A DNA stretch of 64,000 nt from Methylocystis echinoides (GTDB lineage: Bacteria; Pseudomonadota; Alphaproteobacteria; Rhizobiales; Beijerinckiaceae), in the NCBI RefSeq assembly GCF_027923385.1, contig NZ_BSEC01000001.1, positions 880,501-944,500 on the forward strand, written 5' to 3'. Shown here piece after piece: positions 28,265 to 37,310 of the stretch (positions are counted from its first letter, which is position 1; every line of letters begins with the position of its first letter). The translations under genes were made by a program, and so were the position numbers. Below the pieces are notes generated by a model, which was given only the letters and a program-made list of their open reading frames with translations, was not told the DNA's origin and did not search any database.

Positions 28265-29689
28265 TCACGCGACCGCGCGGGCGACCCGTCGCGATCGGAC
28301 CATGCTGCGAAGGGCCATCACGTCGAACGCATAGCCAAGCGCGCCATAAACGCCCGCGCCGACGATGACCTGCAAGGCGAGCGTCGTCGCGCCTGGCGGC
28401 AGGTTGCGCAGGGGAACGCTCACGACGAGCATGACGCCGGTCGCGACGCTGGCCCCGAGGATGTCGCGCATGCGCGGCCACATGGGCTCGAGGAAGGACA
28501 ACATGGCGACGAGCGCGAGGAGGCCGCTCATGCTGGAAATCGACTGGGCCTGCGCGAAGCGCGTCGCGTCGGGCGTCGTCGGCAGGAGCGCGAGCGCCAC
28601 GAAATTGGCGATGAGGGCGATCAGCGCGGCGATGACGAGCGGCGTAAGCCGATGGGCGAGCTGGAAGGCGGTGTTGACGCCGTAATTGATCAGGGCGAAG
28701 GCGATGAGCGCGGGCGTCAGCAGCGTGAAATAATGCGCAAAGGCGCCGCGGAAATTCTGCGGCACGAACAGGCACTCGAAACTCGGCAGGATCAGCCATG
28801 CGCCGGCCACCGCCGGCAGGACGATCGCGAAGACGGCGCCGAGATTGCGCGAGATCTGCGCGCGCGCGGCCGCCGCGCCGTCCGTCTTTTCCGCATGCAC
28901 CGCGATCTGGAACAGGATGACGTCGATCGCCGACCCGATCGCGCCGACAATGCGCACGCCTGTCTCGAAGGCGAGGGCGAGAAGCCCGACCTCGGCGAAG
29001 CCATCGGCGTGCGAGAGGATCGCGCGATTGGCGAGCGGCACGGTCTGATACAGCACGGCCGCGAAGATGATCGGCAGCCCATAGGCGAGATAACGGCGCA
29101 TGAGCGCGGCATCCGCCCGATTGATGCGCGCGTTCGGATCGATGAGAGTCCGGCGCCCGGCGATGAGGCAGCCGGCGACGGAGATCATCATGCCGATGAG
29201 CGCGACGCGCGCCGAATGGAACAGAAAGGCGCCGCCGACGGTCAGCACGAAGGCGAGCACATTCTTGGTGACGACCATCAGCCCATAGGCGCGATCCTGG
29301 AAGCGCGCGCGCACCAGCGCCGTTGCGAAATCGAAGAGCGCGTTGGAGAGCGAGACCCCAATCGCGAGCGCGGCGAGATCGGGCGAGAGCGGCAGAGCAG
29401 GGCGCAAGGCGTAAATTGCGACGGCGAGAAGGATGGCCGGAACGGCGAGCGCGATGAAGGCGGCGTCGAGCGTTGCGCGAATCTCGGGGCGCTCGGCGCG
29501 CTCGCGCTCCGCGTAGAAGCGCGTCGCAGCAAGGCGCAGCCAGTCGAAGAGCAGCGTCTGCATGACGATCGCGACGGCGAGCGCAAGCATGAAACGCCCA
29601 TATTCCGACGGCCCCAGCGCTTTCGCGACGAGCAGGCCGACCGCGAAGTTGAGAAGGCTGTTGAGCAGGAAGGGCAGCATCAGGCGCAT
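28265..29689 (-). CDS. polysaccharide flippase-like membrane protein (MATE/MVF superfamily)
   Basis: A 474-residue integral membrane protein with about 12-14 hydrophobic segments, starting MLPFLLNSLLNFAVGLLVAK. The pattern ALGPSEYGRFMLALA in the first loop is typical of Wzx/RfbX-type lipid-linked oligosaccharide flippases. It would move undecaprenyl-linked repeat units across the inner membrane. It follows the outer-membrane protein gene by 28 bases on the same strand and is convergent with the two glycosyltransferase genes. No Wzy-type polymerase is visible next to it. Confidence 0.82.
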   Translation of the reverse strand: MRLMLPFLLNSLLNFAVGLLVAKALGPSEYGRFMLALAVAIVMQTLLFDWLRLAATRFYAERERAERPEIRATLDAAFIALAVPAILLAVAIYALRPALPLSPDLAALAIGVSLSNALFDFATALVRARFQDRAYGLMVVTKNVLAFVLTVGGAFLFHSARVALIGMMISVAGCLIAGRRTLIDPNARINRADAALMRRYLAYGLPIIFAAVLYQTVPLANRAILSHADGFAEVGLLALAFETGVRIVGAIGSAIDVILFQIAVHAEKTDGAAAARAQISRNLGAVFAIVLPAVAGAWLILPSFECLFVPQNFRGAFAHYFTLLTPALIAFALINYGVNTAFQLAHRLTPLVIAALIALIANFVALALLPTTPDATRFAQAQSISSMSGLLALVAMLSFLEPMWPRMRDILGASVATGVMLVVSVPLRNLPPGATTLALQVIVGAGVYGALGYAFDVMALRSMVRSRRVARAVA

Positions 29690-29717
29690 GACGCAGCCCC
29701 TCGCGCGGCGGCGCGCC

Positions 29718-31397
29718 TCATAGCTGGAACCTCAGGCCGACGAGATAGACATTGGCGGTGTAATCGGCGTTGGCGTAGGACGAATCCAGCAGTTCGCGCA
29801 TGTAGCTCGCGCGCAGCGAGACAGTGCGCGTTACCTTGTATTCGAGCTTCACGCCTATATTGGCGCCGCGCTCGCGCACATAGGTTCCCTGGTAATTATT
29901 GGTGAAATAAGAGCCCGTCGCCGTCACGTTCAGATTACGCAGGAGATCGTGCGACAGGGTGGCGGTAATGGATTGCGTGAGCGCGCCGCTGGCGTAGGCG
30001 AGCGTTGTTTCATTCATCGAAGTCGCGCCGCGCAGCGTCACCGTCGTCAGCGCCGAGGGCGTGTAGATCAGCGCGGCGTCGATCACGGGGCCGCGCAGCG
30101 GCGTCAGGCGCGGGTCCTGATAATCACGCTGGCCGTAGCCGCCGGAGACCTCGCCTTTCACCAGCTCGGAGACATTGATCTGCGCGCCGCCGCGAATGAT
30201 GTAGCCCTTGCTGTCGCGGTAAAAGCCGTTGAAGTCGGTCGGGAAGTCGTGCACGCGGCTGTCGAATGTTCCTTCGACGAAGGGTATGAGGTCCGGCGTC
30301 GCTTCATAGGAGGCGCGCAGCAAGCCGCCGAAGTCGTTGTAGCTCGAGCGGGCCAGATCGAGCGTGCCGCCGTCGGAATAAAGGCCGTTCTGATACCAGA
30401 CGCGATCATAGGTTCCGCGCAGCGAGAGGGCGAGGCGCCCGAATTTCTGGGTCGGGCCCGCCTGCACGCCGACGCCCAGCGTGATGGGCCGGTTGGTGAT
30501 GTAGACCTGCGGCTGCCCGGTGAAGAGCGAGGGCGCGCCGGGGCGCGTCGTGTCGAGCGAGGTCTTGCCCAGCAGATCGATGGTGGTGTCCTGCGTCACG
30601 TCGTAACGCGCGGTCACCTGGCCGCTCGCGTCGGGGCGGCTGGCTTTCTGATAGTCGACATAGTCGGAATAGCCGCCGCGCAATTCGCCCTGGAGACTGT
30701 GGCGGCTCCAGTCGGATTTCACCTTCACGCCGCCTTCGCCGCGAATGAAGGCGGAAGGACGCGGATTATATTCGGGCGGGAGCCGATTGGGATTGTCGTC
30801 GAACCCGCCGCTCGCCTGGACATAGGGGTAGAAGATCACCGAGCCCAGCGTCACGCCGATCGGGTCATAGGGGTTCGGCTCGACTTTCGGCTTCGGGCGC
30901 TTGGGAATGACGGGCGGCGCCGCCACGGTCACCGGGGGCCGCGCGAGCGGGGCGGGATTGGCCGCCGCGCGCGAGCGCGGCGCTTTTTTGGCGACATAGG
31001 ACCTCGAATAGGCTTCGAGCGGCGGCAGCGGGGTTGCGGGCGCGAAGGGCTTGGGGTTTGGCCTCATCCGGGGCGGGTAGGGCTGCGGCTGGCGCGCGCC
31101 GGGTCGGCCGAAATTCGCGGCGGCGGAGACGGGCGGGGCAGGGTCCGGCAATTGGCCGCGCATCAGAGGCGCATTGTCCGCCGGAACCGCCAGATCGAGG
31201 GTCGTCGGGGCGCGCAGGTCGATCGCCGCGGCGGGATCGCGATTCGGCTTCTGCCGCGGCGTGCGGGCGTCGTTGCTGCGGGATTGCGCGCCGGAGCCGG
31301 CGGGGGCGGCCGCGGCGGCCGGCGCCGTCAGGGCCGCGCCGAGCAGCGCGGCGAGAGCAACCCGCAGTTTTCGAGACCGCACCACATCCCTCGCCAT
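29718..31397 (-). CDS. outer-membrane beta-barrel protein with proline-rich N-terminus
   Basis: This 559-residue protein has a signal peptide (LRVALAALLGAALTAPAAAA) and a 150-residue Pro/Ala-rich low-complexity region. A beta-barrel of about 370 residues follows, with alternating aromatic strands and a C-terminal VYLVGLRFQL ending in a hydrophobic residue, as outer-membrane proteins do. It matches the general outer-membrane beta-barrel (BBP2-like) class that is common in exopolysaccharide loci. Adjacent to the flippase gene and on the same strand, it may form or assist the outer-membrane exit for the polymer. This role is inferred. Confidence 0.75.
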   Translation of the reverse strand: MARDVVRSRKLRVALAALLGAALTAPAAAAAPAGSGAQSRSNDARTPRQKPNRDPAAAIDLRAPTTLDLAVPADNAPLMRGQLPDPAPPVSAAANFGRPGARQPQPYPPRMRPNPKPFAPATPLPPLEAYSRSYVAKKAPRSRAAANPAPLARPPVTVAAPPVIPKRPKPKVEPNPYDPIGVTLGSVIFYPYVQASGGFDDNPNRLPPEYNPRPSAFIRGEGGVKVKSDWSRHSLQGELRGGYSDYVDYQKASRPDASGQVTARYDVTQDTTIDLLGKTSLDTTRPGAPSLFTGQPQVYITNRPITLGVGVQAGPTQKFGRLALSLRGTYDRVWYQNGLYSDGGTLDLARSSYNDFGGLLRASYEATPDLIPFVEGTFDSRVHDFPTDFNGFYRDSKGYIIRGGAQINVSELVKGEVSGGYGQRDYQDPRLTPLRGPVIDAALIYTPSALTTVTLRGATSMNETTLAYASGALTQSITATLSHDLLRNLNVTATGSYFTNNYQGTYVRERGANIGVKLEYKVTRTVSLRASYMRELLDSSYANADYTANVYLVGLRFQL

Positions 31398-31481
31398 AGG
31401 CGTCCGGCCGGGCGCGGGGAGCGCCGCCAGCGTGACCTCAAGCGTTAGGGGCGCATGGTTAACGTAAGCTTAGCGGATCGC

Positions 31482-31724
31482 TCATTCCATGCCGAGGGCC
31501 GCAAGGTAGAGACCGAGAATTTCCTCCTCCTCCTGCCGCTTGTGCCGGTCCTGCTTCCGCAGCGAGACGATCTTGCGCATGATTTTGGGGTCGAAGCCCG
31601 TGCCCTTGGCCTCGGCGTAGACATCCTTGATGTCGTCGGCGATCACCTTCTTTTCCTCTTCCAGCTTTTCGATTCGCTCGATGAAGGCCGTCAGATGGCC
31701 GCCGTCGACGCCGTTCGTGTCCAT
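31482..31724 (-). CDS. gapR: GapR-type nucleoid protein (DUF2312)
   Basis: An 80-residue DUF2312 protein ([40 protein letters not shown]) with the family's coiled-coil N-half and basic middle. In Caulobacter, GapR binds overtwisted AT-rich DNA ahead of polymerases and stimulates topoisomerases. Family length is 80-90 residues. AGGAAAG precedes the ATG. It is divergent from the RDD gene across 245 bases. Confidence 0.9.
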   Translation of the reverse strand: MDTNGVDGGHLTAFIERIEKLEEEKKVIADDIKDVYAEAKGTGFDPKIMRKIVSLRKQDRHKRQEEEEILGLYLAALGME

Positions 31725-31969
31725 GTCGCTTTCCTGTAGACGCTGTGTGAGGAGCTTGCCCCGGCGCGTCCTCGATCGCCGGCGGTTTCCCGCGAGGCTT
31801 GCGACAGCTTCGTGACCTCGTCAAGGCGCCGCCCCGGTCTCATCCCCACAATCCAGCGGCGGCAAAATGCGCGCGCCCGCAGCCGGCGCCTTGAAAGGCG
31901 CGCGCCGGCGTCCGACATTCTCGCGGAACCGGACCCGGGTGGCCCGGCGTCGCGGCTGGGAGCAGAAAT

Positions 31970-32458
31970 ATGGACAGGAACGGCGAATTCCGGGGTGATT
32001 ATCCGGGTGGCGCGCCCTATGCGGGGCCGCCGCGGCAGCCGCCCTATATCCCGGCGGCGGCGCTGGACGGCGTGCGGACGCGGCGAATGATGGCGGTCGG
32101 CCTCGACCTCATCCTCGTCTCGATCCTGTCGGCGGCGCTGTTTTTTGGCCTGTTCATATTGAGCTTCGGCATGTCGGCGCTGCTGCTGCCGCCGATGTTT
32201 CCGCTTGTCGCTTTCTTCTACAACGGCCTCACGGTCTCCGGCTGGCGCATGGCGACGCCGGGAATGGCCTTTATGGACCTCGAGATGCGCACCATGCAGG
32301 GCGGGCCTGTGCCCTTCCTGCAAGCGGCGGTCCATGCGGTGCTGTTCTATGTGACATGGATGTTTCCGCCGCTGTTCCTGGTCAGCTTCGTGACCAGCGA
32401 CAAGCGCTGCCTGCACGACATGCTCGCGGATGTGATCGTCCTGCGCCGCTCGGCGTGA
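31970..32458 (+). CDS. RDD-family membrane protein
   Basis: A 162-residue protein with a proline-rich cytoplasmic start (GGAPYAGPPRQPPYIP) and then an RDD domain. TRRMMAVGLDLILVS carries the Arg and Asp for which the family is named, and there are three membrane helices. The last segment ends in DKRCLHDMLADVIVL, again typical. RDD proteins are often of unknown role; some act in ion transport. It lies 83 bases upstream of bpt. Confidence 0.85.
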   Translation: MDRNGEFRGDYPGGAPYAGPPRQPPYIPAAALDGVRTRRMMAVGLDLILVSILSAALFFGLFILSFGMSALLLPPMFPLVAFFYNGLTVSGWRMATPGMAFMDLEMRTMQGGPVPFLQAAVHAVLFYVTWMFPPLFLVSFVTSDKRCLHDMLADVIVLRRSA

Positions 32459-32541
32459 GCAGGATGTGGGAAAAGAGTGATTGGCGCGGAGCCCCTCGCC
32501 GCCCTATTCTCGTTTGATATGAGCCAGAGAACGAGACGAGC

Positions 32542-33279
32542 GTGACCAGAGAGCCTCGCGACGCGCCGCAGTTCTATCTCACCTCGCCGGCGCCTTGCCC
32601 CTATCTGCCGGGGCGGGCGGAGCGCAAGGTGTTCACCCATCTGATCGGCCTGCGCGCGCCGGCGCTCAATGATTCGCTGACGCAGGCCGGCTTCCGCCGC
32701 TCCCAGACCATCGCCTATCGTCCGGCCTGCGAACAGTGCCGGGCCTGTGTCTCGGTGCGGGTGAAGATCGCTGAATTCACCCCCTCGCGCGGCCTGCGCC
32801 GAATCATGCGCCGCAACGCCGGCGTGACCGGCGAGGCCCGCCCGGCGCGGGCGACGCCGGAGCAATATGCGCTGTTCCGGCGCTATGTTGGCGCGCGCCA
32901 CGCCGATGGCGGCATGGCCGACATGAGCATGGTCGACTATCAGATGATGATCGAGGACAGCCATGTCGACACGCGGCTGATCGAATACCGCCTGCCGGCG
33001 GACGCGCCCGGCAATGACGCGGATCGCCTCATCGCCTGCTGCCTGACCGACCGGCTCGCGGATGGCCTGTCCATGGTCTATTCCTTCTACGAGCCCGAGA
33101 TGGAGGCCCGCTCGCTGGGCGCCTTCATGATTCTCGACCACATGGACCGCGCCCGGGCGGCGCGGCTCCCCCATCTTTACCTTGGTTATTGGGTCGAGGG
33201 CTCGCGCAAGATGGCCTACAAGGCGCGCTTCCTGCCGCAGGAGCGGCTGGGGCCCGAGGGGTGGACGCGGGTCGGCTGA
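32542..33279 (+). CDS. bpt: aspartate/glutamate leucyltransferase (N-degron pathway)
   Basis: A 245-residue Ate1/Bpt-type aminoacyl-tRNA-protein transferase. It adds leucine (or arginine in some members) to proteins with N-terminal Asp or Glu and marks them for ClpS-ClpAP. Conserved blocks include [16 protein letters not shown], the cysteine pair region [12 protein letters not shown], and the C-terminal [17 protein letters not shown]. The start is a GTG at 32542. The family is normally about 240-250 residues. Confidence 0.93.
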   Translation: MTREPRDAPQFYLTSPAPCPYLPGRAERKVFTHLIGLRAPALNDSLTQAGFRRSQTIAYRPACEQCRACVSVRVKIAEFTPSRGLRRIMRRNAGVTGEARPARATPEQYALFRRYVGARHADGGMADMSMVDYQMMIEDSHVDTRLIEYRLPADAPGNDADRLIACCLTDRLADGLSMVYSFYEPEMEARSLGAFMILDHMDRARAARLPHLYLGYWVEGSRKMAYKARFLPQERLGPEGWTRVG

Positions 33280-33357
33280 TTCCGGGGCGCGGGGCGCGTT
33301 CAGCCCCGCCCTGCGAATCACGACCCGGTCCGATCCTCAGCGGCGGGATCGCGCGCG

Positions 33358-34047
33358 CTAGATTGCGGGGGCGGCGCCGTCGCTCCTCAGCGCGGCCAGC
33401 TTCGCGGCGATCTGTTTTTCCCGTAGAACGGTGTTCAATTCTGCGAGCTTATCGTCCATGTCCGCATCGACGGAGATGATCGTCGGCAAATTTCCTGTCG
33501 CCGCCTTCATCGTGCGCTCGAAAGCGGCGACGGAGTCGGCGACGCGACGGTCCAGGGTCGACTCCGCGCCCGGCGCGCTGCTTCCTGTCGTTTGCGCGGT
33601 CTGGCGGCGGGCGTCGACGAAGGCGGCCAGACAGTCCTGCATTTCCTCGAGGCGGATCGAGAGCGCGGCGGCGTCACTGGCTCTGGCGGCTTCTTCGGCG
33701 GCGGCCTCTTTCTCGGCGTCGAGCAAAGCCTGCAACTGATCTTCCAGATCGAGCTGGCGCGACACCGCCGCCTTTGCCAGATCCTCCCGCGCGTGGCTCA
33801 GCGCCACGCGCGCGCGGTCGCCAAGATCGGCAATCTTGTCTCGCGCCATTTGCGCGTGTCGCGCGGCCTGAAGGCGGCGCGCCGTGGCCCGGGCTTCCTC
33901 GGCGCGCGTCTCCTCGGCGGCGCGCTCCACCTCTCGAATGGCTTCGCGCATAACGCTTTCCGCCCGACCCTTTTCGATGTTTTCGACGATATCCGCGACC
34001 GTTCCTGAAAAGATGCGCTTCATGCGCGCGGCAATTATCTCTGTCAT
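33358..34047 (-). CDS. PspA/IM30-family protein
   Basis: A 229-residue, almost wholly alpha-helical coiled-coil protein (AIREVERAAEETRAEEARAT, LEDQLQALLDAEKEAAAEEA) that begins with a PspA-like segment, IFSGTVADIVENIEKG. PspA proteins bind stressed inner membranes and help keep the proton gradient. The start at 34047 has GAGG about seven bases upstream. It is divergent from lemA across 199 bases, and this pairing with LemA and HtpX suggests a joint envelope-stress unit. Confidence 0.75.
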   Translation of the reverse strand: MTEIIAARMKRIFSGTVADIVENIEKGRAESVMREAIREVERAAEETRAEEARATARRLQAARHAQMARDKIADLGDRARVALSHAREDLAKAAVSRQLDLEDQLQALLDAEKEAAAEEAARASDAAALSIRLEEMQDCLAAFVDARRQTAQTTGSSAPGAESTLDRRVADSVAAFERTMKAATGNLPTIISVDADMDDKLAELNTVLREKQIAAKLAALRSDGAAPAI

Positions 34048-34246
34048 CGTATTTCCTCGCGCCAGCGTCATGCCGGCCACTGTTTGTACAAATGCCAGGC
34101 TAAAGCTGCGTAAAGCGACAGAGTCACCAATTCGTTGTCAATTAACCGGGGGTTCACCACCGGAGTCGATCTCCCGTCGCTCATCTGTAGCGTAACCGTT
34201 GGTAAGCACTCTCCTCTCAGACTGTCTACGTTTGGAGGAGTTGGAC

Positions 34247-34810
34247 ATGACGATGCTTTGCTGGGTTTTGACCGGTTTTTTCGCCTCGGCCGCCGCCTTG
34301 TTGTGGACGAGCTACAACCGCCTCATGCGGCTCGACCTGCGCTGCGAACAGGCGATGGCGGACATAGATGTTCAGTTGAAGCAAAGGCACGCGCTTCTGC
34401 CGAATCTGTTCGAAACGGTGCGCGCTTTCACCTCCCATGAACGCGACGCGATCGAGGTTGTCGCGAAGGCGCGCACTGCGGCGATGGTGGCGACGACTCC
34501 GCAGGCGCAGCTTCTCGCGGAAACGAGTCTGGGCGAGGGCATTCGCCAGTTGATCACCATCGCCGAAAATTACCCTGAACTGAAGGCGTCCCAGCATTTT
34601 CGGGAACTGCGCATCGAGATCGGCGATACCGAGAACAAGCTTGCCGCCGCGCGTCGCTATCTCAACGCCACGGTCGGTGAATTCAATGCAACGCGGCGGC
34701 AGTTCCCCGGAAATCTCCTGGCCGCGCAGTTTCGCCTGAGCCCGCGCGCATTCTACGACATTGGCGTGGAGCGTGTGCTGCTCGACGACGCGCCGGTTTT
34801 GAGGATGTGA
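34247..34810 (+). CDS. lemA: LemA-family protein
   Basis: A 187-residue protein with one N-terminal membrane helix (MLCWVLTGFFASAAALLWTS). The LemA helical domain follows: YNRLMRLDLRCEQAMADIDV, QLKQRHALLPNLFETV, and the C-terminal FRLSPRAFYDIG. LemA proteins are membrane-anchored helical proteins that co-occur with M48 peptidases; their biochemical role is unsettled. GGAGGAG lies six bases before the ATG at 34247. Downstream genes are a small membrane protein, HtpX and a second LemA-like protein. Confidence 0.88.
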   Translation: MTMLCWVLTGFFASAAALLWTSYNRLMRLDLRCEQAMADIDVQLKQRHALLPNLFETVRAFTSHERDAIEVVAKARTAAMVATTPQAQLLAETSLGEGIRQLITIAENYPELKASQHFRELRIEIGDTENKLAAARRYLNATVGEFNATRRQFPGNLLAAQFRLSPRAFYDIGVERVLLDDAPVLRM

Positions 34811-34878
34811 TGGGAACGGGGGTGTCCGCCGCTCGATCGTTGCAAGGTTTTCCGCCGCGCTGAACTCGGAGATCTGGG

Positions 34879-35160
34879 ATGCTAACTATTTTTTTCTTTC
34901 TTTTCGCATTTGATTTCGGATGGCGTGGATACGGGTTTCTGGCGCATCTTTGGCTGCCGCTCGCCATGTTCGTGGTAATGGCCGCATATTCATATTCAGG
35001 CGCGAAAACGGCATCCTATTCCAATGTCGACGTTGCATTCGGCCTGAGTATTTTTTTCGAGCTCGCCTGCTTTCTTCCGGCATGGGCTCTGGGGCGGGGC
35101 GCGCGTCGAGTCTTCGGCGGCGGGAAGCCCTATTCGCTGAAAATGTCCTTCGACATGTGA
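34879..35160 (+). CDS. small membrane protein in the LemA-HtpX unit
   Basis: A 93-residue protein with two or three hydrophobic segments (MLTIFFFLFAFDFGW, LWLPLAMFVVMAAYSY, LSIFFELACFLPAWAL) and a basic C-terminus. I do not recognise a family. Its location between lemA and htpX, with 9 bases to the htpX start, suggests a role in the same membrane-quality unit. Confidence 0.65.
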   Translation: MLTIFFFLFAFDFGWRGYGFLAHLWLPLAMFVVMAAYSYSGAKTASYSNVDVAFGLSIFFELACFLPAWALGRGARRVFGGGKPYSLKMSFDM

Positions 35161-35169
35161 GGCCGTCCC

Positions 35170-36546
35170 ATGCTTCCCGTCAACGGGCTCTACGGCCATA
35201 TTCAGCGCAACAACCTCAAATCGATTTTGCTGTTGTGTGTTTTCTTTCTTCTGTTCGAGTCGCTCACTGTCGTATTTTATCTTCCAGACGCCGCGCGAAG
35301 CGCGAGCATCGCGCAACAGGACTCGGAGGCGGAAAGCACGCTGGGGTCCACAGAGCCCCACGCTGTTGTCGATCCTGTCGGGGTCATGGGGGAGAGCATG
35401 CGACAGGTGTTCGCGGATGGCGGCTGGGCGCCGCCGATCACCGGCGCCTTCTGCTGGCTTGCCGTCGCATGGCTCTTTCTGAACTACGCCGTGACGAAGG
35501 CGACGAAGGCGCGTCCGGTCGAGCGGCGTGACGAGCCGAGATTATACAACATCGTCGAAAACCTTTCCCTCCTCGCCGGTCTGCCGCGCCCCGCGATTTA
35601 TGTCATGGAGACAGAGGCGATGAACGCCTATGCGGCTGGCATGACGCCACGGACCGCGATGATCGCCGTCTCCCGCGGGCTTCTGCAGGGTCTCGACGAC
35701 GATGAACTGGAAGCGGTCGCGGCGCATGAAATCATCCATATCCGAAACCGCGACACCCGGCTGGTCGCGGTGGCGAGTCTGTTTTCGGGCATTCTCTTCC
35801 GGATGGGCTGGTTGATCGTCTCCTTCAATCTTCAGCCGAATGCGCGGATGCTGCTCACGCTCCCCCTTCTCGGTTTTTTCTTCTGGGAAACGATGGGGCT
35901 GGTCATCTGGGCCTGTTTCACTGTCATCCTGGGCGGTTGGCTCGTGCGTTTCGCGATTTCGAGAGCACGCGATCTGAACGCCGACGCGGGCGCGGTGGAG
36001 CTGACGAAAAACCCTGCCGCACTCGCGTCGGCGCTGCGCAAGATTCAGGGCCGTGAAACGCTGCCTGGCGTCGACGTCACCGTGGACGCGATGTTGTTCG
36101 TCTCGAATTCGAGCGGCCCGCTGTCGACGCATCCGAGCCCACGCGCGCGCGTCGAAGCCTTGCAGGGCGTCGTCCCCGACATGGCGGCAGGAATTGGGAT
36201 CGACGCCCTTTCCGCCCGGCGTGAGGGCCTGAACTGGGCGACCGTCACGGCGGCGGCAAATCGCACGCCGAAGTGGGTGTCACACCCGTATGTGCTCCTT
36301 CCCGCCGTCCTGCTCAACTTCAGTGTAACCTACGCCATGGCGTCGGCGTTCAATCCCGCGCTCGCTGAAAAGATGTCGGACTTTTTGGGCTTTCATGCAC
36401 CGGCGGGCGAGGCGGCGCCACCCGCGCAAGCGGCGCCGCTGCGCAGCTCTCCTCCGCCCATTCCCCAAACGCTCTCCAAAGGAACGTCGGGCGACGCCGG
36501 ATCACCCCATCGAGGGGCGCGCAAATTTTATTCGCTGCTCCCCTGA
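35170..36546 (+). CDS. htpX: M48-family zinc metallopeptidase (HtpX-like)
   Basis: This 458-residue inner-membrane protease probably cleaves damaged membrane proteins. A first membrane helix covers about 16-36, with a second near 95-110. The zinc motif HEIIH lies near residue 186 (AAHEIIHIRNRD), preceded by MNAYAAGM as in HtpX. Two more helices follow. The usual third zinc ligand region (SR-x-RE-x-x-AD) reads SRARDLNAD here, with Asp in place of Glu. The C-terminal extension has a low-complexity Ala/Pro stretch. Longer than E. coli HtpX (293), it fits the LemA-linked subgroup. Confidence 0.86.
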   Translation: MLPVNGLYGHIQRNNLKSILLLCVFFLLFESLTVVFYLPDAARSASIAQQDSEAESTLGSTEPHAVVDPVGVMGESMRQVFADGGWAPPITGAFCWLAVAWLFLNYAVTKATKARPVERRDEPRLYNIVENLSLLAGLPRPAIYVMETEAMNAYAAGMTPRTAMIAVSRGLLQGLDDDELEAVAAHEIIHIRNRDTRLVAVASLFSGILFRMGWLIVSFNLQPNARMLLTLPLLGFFFWETMGLVIWACFTVILGGWLVRFAISRARDLNADAGAVELTKNPAALASALRKIQGRETLPGVDVTVDAMLFVSNSSGPLSTHPSPRARVEALQGVVPDMAAGIGIDALSARREGLNWATVTAAANRTPKWVSHPYVLLPAVLLNFSVTYAMASAFNPALAEKMSDFLGFHAPAGEAAPPAQAAPLRSSPPPIPQTLSKGTSGDAGSPHRGARKFYSLLP

Positions 36547-36573
36547 GCGCGGCGCCTCGACCGGCGCGATAGA

Positions 36574-36599
36574 CAATTCGTCAACCATGTTGCGAATTG
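36574..36599. other. imperfect hairpin between htpX and the second lemA-like gene
   Basis: CAATTCG and CGAATTG flank a second stem CAAC/GTTG with a 3-base loop and one bulged T. A run of six T follows about 16 bases later. It could attenuate transcription or mark a regulator site. Confidence 0.35.
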
Positions 36600-36660
36600 A
36601 TTGGTAAGGTAACTTTTTTGCAAGTCCTGGCCTGCAATTATGAGGGCAAAGAGGCCCGCG

Positions 36661-37212
36661 ATGATTCTTGCCAGCGCCACTCTGGTCTTGTTTGCGCTCG
36701 CCGCTGCGACGCTGTTGCGCGGGCGCCGTCGGCTGCTCGCGCTCGATTCGACATGCGAGGCCGCGGCTCGGGAGGCGGAGGCGGCGCTTGCGCGTCTGCA
36801 TGCCCTGACGCCGCCGCTCGTCGGGCTGATGCGGGCTTTCGCGCCGCTGGAGCGGGATGCGATCGACGCCGTGGCGATGGCCCATGCCGCTTCCCAGCGG
36901 GCCCCGTCGCCGCAGGCGCGGCTTCTGGCGGAAACGCGCCTCGCGGACGCCGTCCACCGACTGATGACACGGGCAGAGGGCGTCGGGCAGATCAAAAGTC
37001 TTGCGGATTTTAACGTGTTGCGGCAAGAAATGGCGCATGCCGAGCTTGAGCTCGCCGACACGCGCCGCAAGCTCAGCGCCGCGACGGAAGACTACAACCG
37101 CGCCCTCGGGCGCTTTCCGGAGCACCTGTTCGCCCTGCGGCTGCGGCTGGCGCCGCGCGCCTTCTATGACATCGGCGAGGAGATGGCGGCCATAAAATCG
37201 CCGGTTGTTTGA
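36661..37212 (+). CDS. divergent LemA-like protein
   Basis: A 183-residue protein with an N-terminal membrane helix (MILASATLVLFALAAATLL) and a LemA-type helical domain. The pattern LVGLMRAFAPLERDAIDAV, then AETRLADAVHRLM and the C-terminal LRLAPRAFYDIGEEM, parallels the lemA gene 2.4 kb upstream. The two look like diverged paralogues. The start at 36661 has GAGG seven bases upstream; an ATG at 36640 in the same frame has none. It is last in the LemA-HtpX unit. Confidence 0.72.
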   Translation: MILASATLVLFALAAATLLRGRRRLLALDSTCEAAAREAEAALARLHALTPPLVGLMRAFAPLERDAIDAVAMAHAASQRAPSPQARLLAETRLADAVHRLMTRAEGVGQIKSLADFNVLRQEMAHAELELADTRRKLSAATEDYNRALGRFPEHLFALRLRLAPRAFYDIGEEMAAIKSPVV

Positions 37213-37215
37213 GCC

Positions 37216-37244
37216 TTGTTAAGGTTAAAGCTGACAAATATATA
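37216..37244 (+). promoter_or_regulatory. near-consensus sigma-70 promoter of the L,D-transpeptidase gene
   Basis: TTGTTA (37216-37221), 17 bases, TATATA (37239-37244). It begins four bases after the second lemA-like stop and gives a leader of about 60 bases to the ATG at 37311. Confidence 0.7.
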
Positions 37245-37310
37245 GGGACTAGCGCGGCCTTGGCCGTGAGCCGAGACGTTTTACCCCCACCGTGGCCGCA
37301 GCGGCCGCGA

